Shown: positions 1 through 10,344, counted from the stretch's first letter. The stretch is 64,000 bases of DNA from Emiliania huxleyi CCMP1516 (GCF_000372725.1 NW_005196756.1:328719-392718), one strand, 5' to 3'. A program made the numbers and translations. The notes: generated from the sequence alone by a model not told the origin.

Positions 1-139
1 TAAATATCTTCTGTCACTTCGTCCATTGCCTCCCCCTCCCTCTCCCTCTCTCTCCCCTCTCTACTCTCAGTTCTCTGTGCCTCGCGTGGACCCGCCACCG
101 CAGCCACCCCCGTTCAAGTCCGTGACGCATCCAGCGCAT

Positions 140-1239
140 ATGCACCCATACTGTGACCTGGTAGCATATGCCTACCAGGAGCTCCGGCAGCGGCAGCCCT
201 ACCTCTCGGTCGGTCGCGCGGCGGCGGCCGTGCTGCGGCATGGCGGGCAGCTCGACGCCGCCGTGGAGGAGCTGCGGTCGGAGCAGTCCAGCGACGAGGG
301 GGAAGAGGAACTGGTGCAGGGCACTAGAGGCGGAGCACGCATTCTTAGCGTGACACGCCCGAGATTGCAATCTCCCCAGGGTTCGGCTCCAGTGTGGGTA
401 GGGGAGCCTCCCAACTCGCGCTCGAGAGGACACGTACTCCGCCGCATTCCGCCGCATTCAGCCGCATTCCGCCGCATTCCGCCGCATTCAGCCGCATTCA
501 GCCGCATTCTCCCGCTGTACTCTTACCCCTCGTGTCCGCGCGCTGCTCCGAAGCAACACTGCACCATCCCGTCTTCCCGCCCCGAGGGTTGGTGTATGTG
601 TTCACCGTCACGTAGGTGCAGGAGGCGGAGGGGCTGCGGCTCCACCTCTCCCGCTGCGGCCGCTCCGCGATTGGGGCGACGGGCTACACGGGCGTCACGC
701 GATCGGCAAGTGGCCGCCTGTACGAGGCGCGGTCGCAGGAGAACGGCAAGCCGGTCAAGCTGGGCTCCTTCTCGCGCGCCGTCGACGCGGCCGTCGCTTA
801 CGCGCGATACCGGCTGCAGCGGGGCAAGGAGGGGTTCGAGTCGGAGCCCGAGGCGGACGGCGAGGACGGCGAGGAGCCGCAGGCAAGCGCGAAGGCTGAG
901 CGGCCGGTCGAGCCGGTGGCGCTCCACGCGGACGTGGACGCGGACGCGGAGGCGGCGCGGTGGGAGGAGGAGGGCGAAGCGGCGGCGATGCTGCTCTCGG
1001 AGGCCCGCGAGAGTAGCCGAGATGGCCCGAGATGACCCGAGATGCTGCTCTCGGAGGGCCGCGGCTGCGGTCCACCACGTAGGGAGCGCTCGCATGGGCC
1101 GCGTCACTGACGCGCGGCGCTCTTCCCATAGGACATCTTCGCCGAGTCCGGTCTGTTCGCCGACCCGTCGGGCCCGTTCGTCTCCTTCGCGGACGGCGTC
1201 GAGGGCGAGCGGCCGGCCAAGATGGCGCGCAGCGCGTGA
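140..1239 (+). CDS. AP2/ERF-domain protein, 3 exons
   Basis: Three exons join in phase: 140-313, 616-1002 and 1132-1239 (223 codons, 222 aa, stop TGA). Exon 2 holds an AP2-like DNA-binding fold at about residues 75-120: a GYTGVTRS start, SGRLYEA, then KLGSFSRAVDAAVAYARY, the usual strand-strand-strand-helix order with the A-A-x-A-Y helix. The N-terminal exon looks helical and the C-terminal half is acidic. AP2 proteins are sequence-specific transcription factors of plants and algae; the target here is unknown. Intron 1 (314-615, GT-AG) is a family A introner and intron 2 (1003-1131, GC-AG) carries CGAGATG-type units. The start at 140 is the first ATG in an open frame that continues upstream, so an earlier start or exon is possible. 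The AP2 call rests on motif recognition. Confidence 0.75.
323..616 (+). repeat. Family A introner, copy 1 (AP2 gene intron 1)
   Basis: The element starts ACTAGAGGCGG and ends CACGTAGG. It contains the shared core ACTCGCGCTCGAGAGGACAC near 415 and a CCCGCCCCGAGG block near 578. Target-like flanks are TGCAGGGC (315-322) and TGCAGGAG (617-624), 6 of 8 identical. The copy is enlarged by a 10-bp CCGCATTC(C/A)G-type tandem run at about 441-510. The intron donor GT is G314 plus the first base of the flank; the acceptor TAG (613-615) belongs to the element. Confidence 0.8.
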
Positions 1240-1689
1240 CGTGAGGCTGTCTGCTGTTGCACGTGGTCCGGCGGACCGGGACCGGGACTGGGGGGGCTTA
1301 CTGGGGTCGCCCAGCGACGCGGCGTGGCTGTGCACGAAGGCGAAGACGGAACCGGGAACGCTGTGGTACGTGCCTCTCGTCGAATAATCGGGCCGGGACC
1401 TCATTTGCTCACACACACAGGCACACACACCCACACACACACCATGAGTCGGAGCACAGGTGACGTGACACGTGTCAGCTGGCGCACATTTCGGCTCAGA
1501 GAGCAGAGTTGTCTCTCCGTTCACAACTTGCACAATTCTCTTCGCGTAAAATTCTCTTCGCGTTAGATCAACAGACCTCGTCCATTACGTACCTCACAGA
1601 CCTCTGGCGCTCTGAATGGATGGTTGAGTTTTGTGTGCTGTGTCCCTTCTCTCTTCTCGCTTGCACCCCTTCACACCTGGCCGCAAGGG

Positions 1690-1776
1690 AGGAAGCGTCG
1701 CCTCCGGCGACCCCTCAAGGGGGAACCCTAGGAACCGGAGGAAGCGTCGCCTCCGGCGACCCCTCAAGGGGGAACT
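1690..1776. repeat. Two-copy 49-bp tandem repeat
   Basis: A block beginning GAGGAAGCGTCGCCTCCGGC occurs at about 1690 and again at about 1739, each followed by CCCCTCAAGGGGGAAC. It is non-coding as far as I can see. Confidence 0.8.
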
Positions 1777-1784
1777 TCAGATAG

Positions 1785-2120
1785 AAATATACACCCACAA
1801 GAGGAATGTACCGAAGTGAATTCCCAGAGGACTATACCCGAGACGCCGAGAGGAATATACCAAAGTGAATCAGAGGAATATACCCAAGAGGAATGTACCG
1901 GAGTGCATTCCCAGAGGACTATACCCGAGAGGAATATACCGACGTGAATCAGAGGAATATACCCAAGAGGAATATACAAAGAGAAATACCCAACAGGAAT
2001 ACCAAAGTGGATTATACCAAAGAGGAATACACCGATGTGAATTCCCGAGAGAAATATACCAAAGAGAGAGAGAGATTTGTTTTGTTTGCAATATACCAAA
2101 GAGGAATATACCACAGAGAC
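1785..2120. repeat. Degenerate AGAGGAATATACC tandem array
   Basis: About 18 degenerate units of the type AGAGGAATATACC(C/A)A, interspersed with GTGAATTCCC and GTGAATCAG variants. It is strikingly AT-richer than its surroundings. Long frames on both strands here are by-products of the repeat. The rest of 1240-2313 shows no gene; short CA-rich tracts lie near 1420. Confidence 0.8.
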
Positions 2121-2313
2121 ATATACGTACGTAACGTGTGCAGACGGCGGGGTTAGGCGCCCGGCGTCCACAAGGCGACAGCACATGGTGGGGGGCGCAT
2201 GTGCGCGGGATGCAGCCTAGCGTGTGGGTCGTTTGGCGTCAACGCGTACGTATGTCGATGGCGTAGGCTTCGCCTCGCCCTGCTATTCGCTTTCGTCGCG
2301 ATGCCTGTCGCGC

Positions 2314-4644
2314 TCACAAGTACGGCTTGACATCGATGACGGTCCAGTTTTGACCACCGAGCGAGACCTTCTCCACGTTGCCCGTCGGCAGCAGGAACGT
2401 GAGTGGCGGGAACAGGTACTCCTGCTCCGCAGGAAAGGCGGAGAGGAAGGAAATGTCGGGGCCGCGCGAGATGAACGAGTCGGTGAGGATGCGCAGCAAC
2501 ACCGAGTCCTTGCTGGCTGAGTAGCGCATTGCCACGCTGAGGGAGGATGTGGTCGACATGGGCGCCAGCTCGGTCCCTCCGATCTCGAGGAAGCGCTTCG
2601 GAGTTGTGACGTTCTTCATGCCGCGGTAGAGCTCGAGTGCCTGCTCCTTGTCGCCAGCCGACTTGCTAGTGCGCGCGTCCACCGCTCGCAACTTGCCCAG
2701 CGCGTCGCGTATGAGCGACACTGTCACCGGCATCGGGTGCGGCATCTTGTTCGCGAAGCGCTCGAGGTCGCGCAACGGCGCGTTGATCGACGCGAAGGCG
2801 GCGGTCGTGTAGAGGCGGAGCGCCACCACGTGCGCCTTGGTCAGGTGACACTGGCGCGCGTGTGGGTGCGCGACAAAGTCGTCGATCGCCATCGGCCGCT
2901 GCCCTCCATTTCCGTCGTCGGCCTGGCGGGAGGGCAGGAGCTCTCCCTTGGCGTCGCAGTCGCGCTTTAGCCCGTCTTGGAAGGTCATGAAGCCGCACCC
3001 GCAAGATTCGTGCAGAACGTAGTTGAGGCACTCGATGTCGGCCGCTGAGCCGTGGGACGTTACCTCACGCACGATGGACTCGACCCCTGCGGCCAAGCCG
3101 GCCGCAACGTGTGCCTCCGATACACGCAAATAGTGGCAGATGCCCAAAGCCGCCGCCGCAGGCTGGCCGAGAACGAGTTCGCGTAGTGAGGCATAGGCGA
3201 ACTTGGTCTCTCCGTCAGGATGTGGAGGAGGGGGTGCCCACGCTTGCTTCATCTGCCTCGCAAGGCGGTCTCCATCGGCTCTTGTCGATCGCTCTGTGGC
3301 GCGGCGCACCTCGCGGCGAACGAATCGTCGAGCCAGCAGGGCTGCGACCGCAGTCACAAACAACACACTTCCGGCGATGATCACAACTTGGGCGGTGCCC
3401 ACGGGTTCTCCGTCACCCGATGCTGATTGTCTGTAGGAAGACGGCGACAACGGCGGCGACGGTGGCGGCGGCGGTGACGACGGTGGCGACGGTGGCGACG
3501 GTGGCGGCGATGGCGGCGACGGTGGCGATGGTGGCGGCGATGGTGGCGACGGTGACGACGGTGGCGACGGTGGCGGGAATAGGACGTCCTTGGCAATTCC
3601 GATGACGTCGTAGATGTCCGCCACGCTCTTGAGCCTGCAGTTGGGCGGATCCTCCTCCCGGTTGTGCACGATAGCCACGCACTCGGTGTGGTTCTTGCAG
3701 GCCGCCACGCACTCGCAGACACCTCCGGAGCCGTAATAGATCTTGTCGCCAAGGCTATGCTTGTGAAGAATCGCTGCGCCGGTGCGCACGGAATGTGTGC
3801 ACGCAGGAGGGAGAGTGGATGGCGGTGTGGGCGGCGTCGAGGGCGGAGGCGAGGGAGGGTATGGCGGTTGTGGTGGCGGCAGGCTCAGAGGAGTTGACGC
3901 TGGAGGTGGGGTGGATGGCTGTGGCGTCGGTGGCGACGGTGGCGACGAGGGTGACGAGGGTAGTAGCGGCGTCGGCGGTGGAGAGGGTGGCGGCTGTGGG
4001 GAGGGCGGTGGCGTCGACGGCGGGGGCTGAGGCGCTCGGGGCATGTCCGAAGGGATCCCGGGAGGGAAGAGTGGCGCTGGCTGCGGCGGCGAGGGTGGCG
4101 GTGAGGGCGGAGAATCGCATCTCTCCAGGCCATCCATCGTGCAGCACTGCATCTCAATATCGTTCATGATCGCGCCTTGATCATCCTCGAGTCGCATTCG
4201 GAAGCCGCAGATCGCGCTTCCAGGCGGGCAAGAGACTTTATCCGACCAGACACCCATGCCAGCATCAACTTCGGAAGCAGACATAGTTGATCCGCAGTAC
4301 ATCCGCACAGCATTGGCGGCAGTGTCGTCGACATTCTTGATGGCAAAGCCGTCAAAGGCAACCTGGCCAGGGCAGCGGGCCCAGTCGCCCCAGGTACCCC
4401 AAAAGCCTGTGTGCGATCGAATAATCGTGCCATCGGTGCACTTCATTTTCAATGCATTCAGACCCGACCCCGTGCCGCTGCTATCAATCCGCTGCTGTAT
4501 CTCAACGGCAAACTCGCCAGCGGCGCACGAGCCCCAGTTTAGCCACTGTCCCTTGCGCGTGGCCTTCAAGGTCGTAGGGGTGAAGCAGCCTTCCCCGGTT
4601 GGTGGTGGTTGAGGTACGGCAGCCAGCAGCAACGCGACCACCAT
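2314..4644 (-). CDS. Single-pass membrane protein: VMO-I-like and PAN/Apple-like ectodomain, cytoplasmic ADP-ribosyltransferase
   Basis: A single open exon of 776 aa from ATG at 4644. Order: short hydrophobic start (MVVALLLAAV); about residues 20-175 a VMO-I-like region with repeated WGxW...C and DDTAANAVRMYC motifs; a proline-serine hinge (about 178-280); a Cys-rich PAN/Apple-like module (about 282-357); a second SPPPSPP hinge; one transmembrane helix (about 417-440) followed by basic residues; and a C-terminal domain (about 600-776) with the R-S-E signature of mono-ADP-ribosyltransferases: Arg in LYRGMK (about 674), STTSS (about 697-701), and the E-x-E of AEQEYLFPP (about 740-742). The family transfers ADP-ribose from NAD+ to protein side chains. 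I infer an extracellular ligand-binding and intracellular ART receptor. A CT microsatellite and short CA-rich DNA lie upstream. ART call strong; ectodomain calls moderate. Confidence 0.8.
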   Translation of the reverse strand: MVVALLLAAVPQPPPTGEGCFTPTTLKATRKGQWLNWGSCAAGEFAVEIQQRIDSSGTGSGLNALKMKCTDGTIIRSHTGFWGTWGDWARCPGQVAFDGFAIKNVDDTAANAVRMYCGSTMSASEVDAGMGVWSDKVSCPPGSAICGFRMRLEDDQGAIMNDIEMQCCTMDGLERCDSPPSPPPSPPQPAPLFPPGIPSDMPRAPQPPPSTPPPSPQPPPSPPPTPLLPSSPSSPPSPPTPQPSTPPPASTPLSLPPPQPPYPPSPPPSTPPTPPSTLPPACTHSVRTGAAILHKHSLGDKIYYGSGGVCECVAACKNHTECVAIVHNREEDPPNCRLKSVADIYDVIGIAKDVLFPPPSPPSSPSPPSPPPSPPSPPSPPPSPPSPPSSPPPPPSPPLSPSSYRQSASGDGEPVGTAQVVIIAGSVLFVTAVAALLARRFVRREVRRATERSTRADGDRLARQMKQAWAPPPPHPDGETKFAYASLRELVLGQPAAAALGICHYLRVSEAHVAAGLAAGVESIVREVTSHGSAADIECLNYVLHESCGCGFMTFQDGLKRDCDAKGELLPSRQADDGNGGQRPMAIDDFVAHPHARQCHLTKAHVVALRLYTTAAFASINAPLRDLERFANKMPHPMPVTVSLIRDALGKLRAVDARTSKSAGDKEQALELYRGMKNVTTPKRFLEIGGTELAPMSTTSSLSVAMRYSASKDSVLLRILTDSFISRGPDISFLSAFPAEQEYLFPPLTFLLPTGNVEKVSLGGQNWTVIDVKPYL

Positions 4645-4730
4645 CGTGCCACGTGTGGACGAGGAGTCGTCGGAGGACAACAAGGGATAAAAAATCGGCG
4701 AAGAAATTTACAAGAAACTCCAGAACACCG

Positions 4731-4734
<4 letters not shown>

Positions 4735-4825
<91 letters not shown>
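4735..4825. repeat. (CT)n microsatellite
   Basis: About 90 bp of pure CT dinucleotide, about 90 bp upstream of the ADP-ribosyltransferase start codon; on the gene's sense strand it is GA-rich. It could lie in the promoter or 5' UTR. Confidence 0.95.
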
Positions 4826-4827
<2 letters not shown>

Positions 4828-4989
4828 GGGACGGTACGGACGGACCTTCGTGAGAGCTACATGCACATGTGCATGTGCATGCACATACACTGAAAAGGGG
4901 GGTTTTGCGGATGTCCCCCCCCCCCCCACCCCCACAGCTCGCCAGGCTCACTGCACGCCCCGGCGCGCCGTGGGATGCCTACCCGGATA

Positions 4990-5185
4990 GGGGGTCTGTT
5001 CGGACTGACTCGCGCCAAAACGCCCTACCTACCTACCTATCCCCAGGCCGCGCAGCGAAGCGAAAAAAGATGAAAATAGGGTGTACCTACCTATTGCAGG
5101 GCCCTTTTGGGCCAAACAAGACCAACCTACCTACCTATCTGGGAGGGGCCAGCCAGTCCGCGCAGACCCCCTATCTGGGTAGGAG
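4990..5185 (+). repeat. CCTACC-rich dispersed repeat, copy 1
   Basis: Contains GATAGGGGGTCTGTTC, then GACTCGCGCCAAAACGCCC, CCTACCTACCTAT, and CCCAGGCCGCGCAGCGAAGC. The same blocks in the same order recur at 13426-13560. Both copies sit a short way upstream of plus-strand genes. Confidence 0.75.
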
Positions 5186-5224
5186 CCGAACCCAGTTTAG
5201 CCTTTTCGTGCCGGCCCCGCGTGC

Positions 5225-5809
5225 ATGCTCAACCTGGCCGCCAGCGTCGCTCTCAGCATTTCGTCGACTCGTTTTAGCACGCTCGGTGTTGAGCACAGCT
5301 CTCTTCGCTGTTCCCGCATCACAGCGGAGTCGCCGCCCGTCGGCCGACTCAGCTCGCTGCTCACCGATCTCGGCTCCTCCGACTGGCAGCCCCTCCGCCC
5401 GCGCTCTTGTCTCGCAAACCCATGCTTCGTCTCGTCACTGCTGACGAGCTTCAGCGTGAGCGAGGCGTGCCGGCGTGGCGTCTACGTCCCGTTCGGCATT
5501 GGGCCGACGGCTGTCCTTGCGTCCTCCGTGATCTACTGGTCCAACCCTATCAAGGAGAGCCTGCGCCGCACAGTCGACCTCTTCGCGGTGCGAGTCGGCA
5601 TGGCGGTGCAGGTCCTCCTCGCGTGGCGATACTGCAGTGGGCGAGCTCTCCCGCTTATACTCGCCGGATACACTGCCGGCGGCGCCTGCTACGCGTGTGG
5701 TCGCATCCTGACCGTGCGAGGAGCGGTGCTCGCTGGTCACCGCGTGCACTGCGGGGTGCATGTCTTTGCAAACTTGGGCAACCTACTCATACTGCCACAC
5801 GTCGTCTAG
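5225..5809 (+). CDS. Small hydrophobic protein of unknown function
   Basis: A 194-aa frame from ATG 5225 to TAG 5809. The first about 85 residues are Ser/Arg-rich and could be a targeting extension. The rest has three or four hydrophobic stretches: YVPFGIGPTAVLASSVIYW, FAVRVGMAVQVLLAW, LPLILAGYTAGGACYACG and HVFANLGNLLIL. This suggests a small multi-pass membrane protein, perhaps of an organelle. I recognise no family. A CCTACC-type repeat lies directly upstream. Splicing has not been excluded. Confidence 0.5.
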   Translation: MLNLAASVALSISSTRFSTLGVEHSSLRCSRITAESPPVGRLSSLLTDLGSSDWQPLRPRSCLANPCFVSSLLTSFSVSEACRRGVYVPFGIGPTAVLASSVIYWSNPIKESLRRTVDLFAVRVGMAVQVLLAWRYCSGRALPLILAGYTAGGACYACGRILTVRGAVLAGHRVHCGVHVFANLGNLLILPHVV

Positions 5810-6323
5810 GCGCGGATCACCCAGCTCCCAGGGTGCGTGAGGGGTGAGGCGAGCACTGACCAGTGTGTATCCATGTGTGTCATCTCTGTGCGAGCGTTGC
5901 ATGAGACTGTATTGCCACTGTATCCAATCGTTCGAAGTAACCCGTACGCTGACAACACCGCATCGCATGCCAATGAATAAAAACACCCACACAGAAACGA
6001 AAAGCGACACAGATAGTCACCGCCGGACACCCCTATTTCCAACTTCCTGTCGCGCGTCATCCGCACGCCGCCATGAATGTGTACGAGGGGCTGCTGCTGC
6101 TCCTCTGCATGCACATGTACATGTTTGCCTGTGTTGATTCGTCGAGGAAGCGAACCGAATCGTGTGTGGAAGAAATTCCAGGGCCGCCGCGGGTGTTTTA
6201 CCTGAGACGGCGTTGGGCTCATAAGAGGCGGTGTTGGGCTCAACGCGGCGGTGTGCGTGGCACTAGCAGGGCCAGGAGGATTAGGGGTGGGGTGAGGGGC
6301 GGCTACCGCCGCCCTGCCGTTGA
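5810..6323. other. Intergenic, no gene seen
   Basis: No convincing coding region or repeat was recognised. A short GCATGCACATGTACATG palindromic tract occurs near 6108. An upstream exon of the RCC1 gene could lie here but I could not fix one. Confidence 0.5.
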
Positions 6324-7796
6324 ATTCTTTTCTTCGCGATATCCACCCCGCCGCGCCGCCGCTCGCGCCGCCTCGCCTCCGCCGCCACCGCCGCGCCCTC
6401 GCCAAGCACGCCGCCGCCCGCCCGCCTGCTCGACCTTCCCAGGGAGCTCCTCGAGCGCGTCCTCTCCCGCTTCGACAGCCCCATCGACATTGCTCGCGTC
6501 GCGGCCGTCTCGCTCCTCTTTCACGCCTCGCTCGCGAAGGAGGCCATCCGCTTGTGGGCGCAAGAGCGCGGCTTCGAGCTGCCGGCGCAGCCAGAGGGCG
6601 AGAGCTGCGTCGTGCGGTGGCTGTGCTATTCTGCGTTGCTGCACGAGTCCAACCGGCCGGCGAGGGCGGCGGGAAGCGAACGGCACAGCCTCTTCATTGA
6701 CGGCGAGGGGCGGCTCTCGTCGTGCGGTAATGAGGCAGCGGAGGAAGACGACGAGGAGGAGGAATCTCCAGGCCTTCTCGGCCACGGCGAGGGCGTGACG
6801 CAGCTCAACACGCCGACGCGCCTTCCGTCAACGCTGGGCGAAGTGCGCGCCGTGAGCGTGGCAGCTGGAGGCGTGCACAGTCTCGCCATCACCGCCGACG
6901 GCGCTGTCTGGAGCTGGGGCTTTGGAGGCCAAGGCCGGCTGGGCCAAGGCGACGAGCAGAACCAGTGGCAGCCGAAGAAGATCGAGGCTTTTGCTGACGA
7001 GCGCGTCGTCGCTGTGTCGGCTGGATGGGCTCACAGCCTCGCCGTCACCGCCGACGGCAGCGTCTGGAGCTGGGGCCATGGAGCCTTTGGCCAGCTGGGC
7101 CACGGCGACGATCAGAACCAGCTGCTGCCCAAGAAGGTCGAGGCCTTTGCTGGCCAGCGCGTCAGCGCTGTGTCGGCTGGAGTTGCCCACAGCCTCGCCC
7201 TCACCGCCGATGGCTCCGTCTGGAGCTGGGGCGATGGAGGCTTGGGCAAGCTGGGCCACGGCGACCAGCAGCACCAGATGCTGCCCAAGAAGATCGAGGC
7301 CTTTGCAGGGCGGCGCGTCGTCGCCGTGTCGGCTGGAGGGGCTTACAGCCTCGCCGTCACTGCCGATGGCTCCGTCTGGAGCTGGGGCGCTGGAGGCTTG
7401 GGCATGCTGGGCCACGGCGACTCGCAGCACCAGCTGCTGCCCAAGAAGATCGAGGCCTTCGCTGGGCGGCGCACAGTCGCTGTCTCGGCTGGATCGCACC
7501 ACAGCCTCGCCCTCACCGCCGACGGCTCCGTCTGGAGCTGGGGCAGTGGACTCTTTGGCCTGCTGGGCCACGGCGACCAGCAGGAGCAACTGCTGCCCAA
7601 GAAGATCGAGGCCTTGGCTGGCCAGCGCGTCGTCGCTGTGTCGGCTGGAGAGTACCACAGCATCACCATCACCGCCGGCGGCGCCTTCCTTACCTGGGGC
7701 GAGGGCGATGCCGGCTGCCTTGGCCACGGAGAGGACCTGTCGAACCAGCTGCTGCCCAAGAAGATCGAGTCGTGGGGGTGGGCGCCGGGGCAGTGA
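6324..7796 (+). CDS. F-box-like / RCC1-repeat propeller protein (5' end unresolved)
   Basis: The frame is open from 6324 to TGA at 7794-7796, but the first in-frame ATG is only at 6552. The sequence before it reads as an F-box-like segment at about 6429-6545 (LPRELLERVLSRFD...IARVAAVS), so the true start is probably in an upstream exon. The main body is about seven RCC1-type repeats of about 51 residues with the core HSLAVTADGSVWSWG, GxLGHGDxQxQLLPKKIEAF. RCC1 repeats form a seven-bladed propeller used in chromatin, GEF or ubiquitin-ligase adaptors. With an F-box, a substrate adaptor of an SCF ligase is the likely role (inference). The repeats are nearly identical in DNA, which points to recent expansion or gene conversion. 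Confidence 0.75.
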   Translation: MLFFAISTPPRRRSRRLASAATAAPSPSTPPPARLLDLPRELLERVLSRFDSPIDIARVAAVSLLFHASLAKEAIRLWAQERGFELPAQPEGESCVVRWLCYSALLHESNRPARAAGSERHSLFIDGEGRLSSCGNEAAEEDDEEEESPGLLGHGEGVTQLNTPTRLPSTLGEVRAVSVAAGGVHSLAITADGAVWSWGFGGQGRLGQGDEQNQWQPKKIEAFADERVVAVSAGWAHSLAVTADGSVWSWGHGAFGQLGHGDDQNQLLPKKVEAFAGQRVSAVSAGVAHSLALTADGSVWSWGDGGLGKLGHGDQQHQMLPKKIEAFAGRRVVAVSAGGAYSLAVTADGSVWSWGAGGLGMLGHGDSQHQLLPKKIEAFAGRRTVAVSAGSHHSLALTADGSVWSWGSGLFGLLGHGDQQEQLLPKKIEALAGQRVVAVSAGEYHSITITAGGAFLTWGEGDAGCLGHGEDLSNQLLPKKIESWGWAPGQ

Positions 7797-7926
7797 GAGG
7801 GTTTGCCCGCGTGTGAGCTCAGTCGATCTTCTATAGTGTGTTGAGCAGCGAAAAAAGGCAATTTCTGCGCGGGCACACACCTCTGGGCCGGCGCGGGGGC
7901 CCCAGAGGGTGTCCATGCGGGGGGGA

Positions 7927-7934
7927 GATCGGGG
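7927..7934. repeat. Left target-site duplication of the hAT-like element
   Basis: GATCGGGG lies immediately before the left inverted repeat. The identical 8 bp follow the right inverted repeat at 10884-10891. Confidence 0.9.
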
Positions 7935-8307
7935 CAGGGTTCGTGATTTCACATCACACATGGAAACAGCGAATCGATTTCACTTTCACTTTCACTTCAC
8001 ATTTCATGTGAAACGAAATTTCACTTTTCCGAGCGAGTGTGAACGTGAATAAGGACGGATGCTCCCACCGAGTTCCGACACTCTGACACTCACTTCACAC
8101 TTGCAAGTGTTGGCTCCACCCCATGCACCAAGCAGCAGCCAAGCGATGAAGGTTAGAAGGAGGCTGGAGATATTGGTCACGCTGAGCTGATGTGTGCACT
8201 AGACCAATATGAATATCTTGGCGTGCTGTGGGCGAATACGGTGCCGATGGTGGGATGAACTCTCTCAGCAGGCGAGTATTTGCAGTCGAGAGTATCTCGA
8301 CGCATTG

Positions 8308-10214
8308 GGAGGGCGGCCGCGGCGGTGTAGGGGCGGCGGCGAGCTCCCGGTGGCAAATACTCGCCTCACAGTCCAAGATGGCGGCTCGCGCCCCCGGCCG
8401 TCCTCTGGCGTGCCTCTCTAGTCCCGCCTGCCACCCAGGTACCGAGGGCGGGGCGCACTCTTCGACTTGGGCTATTATCTGGCCTCGGGAGGGCGGCGGC
8501 GGCGGTGTAGGGGCGGCGGCGAGCTCCCGGTGGCAAATACTCGCCTCACAGTCCAAGATGGCGGCTCGCGTCCACGGCCGTGCTCTGGCGTGCCTCTCCA
8601 GTCCCGTATACCACCCAGATACCGAGGGCGGGGCGCACTCTTCGACTTGGGCTATTATCTGGCCTCGGCGGGAGGGCGGCGGCGGCGGTGTAGGGGCGGC
8701 GGCGAGCTCCCGGTGGCAAATACTCGCCTCACAGTCCAAGATGGCGGCTCGCGTCCCCGGCCGTGCTCTGGCGTGCCTCTCTAGTCCCGCCTGCCACCCA
8801 GATACCGAGGGCGGAGCGCACTCTTCGACTTGGGCTATTATCTGGCCTCGGGAGGGCGGCGGCGGCGGTGTAGGGGCGGCGGCGAGCTCCCGGTGGCAAA
8901 TACTCGCCTCACAGTCCAAGATGGCGGCTCGCGCCCCCGGCCGTGCTCTGGTGTGCCTCTCTAGTCCCGCCTGCCACCCAGATACCGAGGGGGGGCGGGG
9001 CGCACTCTTCGACTTGGGCTATTATCTGGCCTCGGGAGGGCGGCGGCAGCGGTGTAGGGGCGGCGGCGAGCTCCCGGTGGCAAATACTCGCCTCACAGTC
9101 CAAGATGGCGGCTCGCGCCCCCGGCCGTCCTCTGGCGTGCCTCTCTAGTCCCGCCTGCCACCCAGATACCGAGGGCGGGGCGCACTCTTCGACTGGGGCT
9201 ATTATCTGGCCTCGGGAGGGCGGCGGCGGCGGTGTAGGGGCGGCGGCGAGCTCCCGGTGGCAAATACTCGCCTCACAGTCCAAGATGGCGGCTCGCGCCC
9301 CCGGCCGTGCTCTGGCGTGCCTCTCTAGTCCCGTATACCACCCAGATACCGAGGGCGGGGCGCACTCTTCGACTTGGGCTATTATCTGGCCTCGGGAGGG
9401 CGGCGGCGGCGGTGTAGGGGCGGCGGCGAGCTCCCGGTGGCAAATACTCGCCTCACAGTCCAAGATGGCGGCTCGCGTCCCCGGCCGTGCTCTGGCGTGC
9501 CTCTCTAGTCCCGCCTGCCACCCAGATACCGAGGGCGGGGCGCACTCTTCGACTTGGGCTATTATCTGGCCTCGGGAGGGCGGCGGCGGCGGTGTAGGGG
9601 CGGCGGCGAGCTCCCGGTGGCAAATACTCGCCTCACAGTCCAAGATGGCGGCTCGCGTCCCCGGCCGTCCTCTGGCGTGCCTCTCTAGTCCCGTATGCCA
9701 CCCAGATACCGAGGGCGGGGCGCACTCTTCGACTGGGCTATTATCTGGCCTCGGGAGGGCGGCGGCGGCGGTGTAGGGGCGGCGGCGAGCTCCCGGTGGC
9801 AAATACTCGCCTCACAGTCCAAGATGGCGGCTCGCGCCCCCGGCCGTGCTCTGGCGTGCCTCTCTAGTCCCGCCTGCCACCCAGATACCGAGGGCGGGGC
9901 GCACTCTTCGACTTGGGCTATTATCTGGCCTCGGGAGGGCGGCGGCGGCGGTGTAGGGGCGGCGGCGAGCTCCCGGTGGCAAATACTCGCCTCACAGTCC
10001 AAGATGGCGGCTCGCGCCCCCGGCCGTCCTCTGGCGTGCCTCTCTAGTCCCGTATACCACCCAGATACCGAGGGCGGAGCGCACTCTTCGACTTGGGCTA
10101 TTATCTGGCCTCGGGAGGGCGGCGGCGGCGGTGTAGGGGCGGCGGCGAGCTCCCGGTGGCAAATACTCGCCTCACAGTCCAAGATGGCGGCTCGCGCCCC
10201 CGGCCGTGCTCTGG
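8308..10214. repeat. 180-bp satellite array, 11 copies
   Basis: The block CTCCCGGTGGCAAATACTCG starts at 8344, 8524, 8707, 8887, 9071, 9251, 9431, 9611, 9790, 9970 and 10150, a period of 179-184 bp. Each unit also contains CCAAGATGGCGGCTCGCG and TTATCTGGCCTCGGGAGGG. Copies are very similar and differ by a few bases (for example CGCCTGCC/CGTATACC). The array lies wholly inside the hAT-like element. Confidence 0.95.
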
Positions 10215-10290
10215 TGTGTCGCTTGGGTCGCCTCTGATGCTGTGTCTCGTCTTAGCCAGATATCGAGAGCGTGCGACGACAACCAACGTA

Positions 10291-10344
10291 CCCTAACCCT
10301 AACCCTTACCCTAACCCCTAACCCTAACCCTAACCCTAACCCTA
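10291..10344. repeat. Interstitial telomere-like (CCCTAA)n block 1
   Basis: About nine CCCTAA units with minor variants (CCTTACCCTAACCCC). It lies between the satellite array and the right end of the hAT-like element. Confidence 0.9.

Noticed and set aside
6828-7961. A 377-aa minus-strand frame over the RCC1 gene
   Set aside because: It is the antisense of a repetitive, GC-rich coding region; the plus strand encodes clear RCC1 blades.
8308-10214. A CRISPR-like array
   Set aside because: The whole 180-bp unit repeats with no unique spacers, in a eukaryotic transposon.
8095-10237. Long open frames on both strands across the satellite array
   Set aside because: They repeat with the 180-bp unit (a multiple of three) and occur on both strands at once, so they are by-products of the array and not genes.
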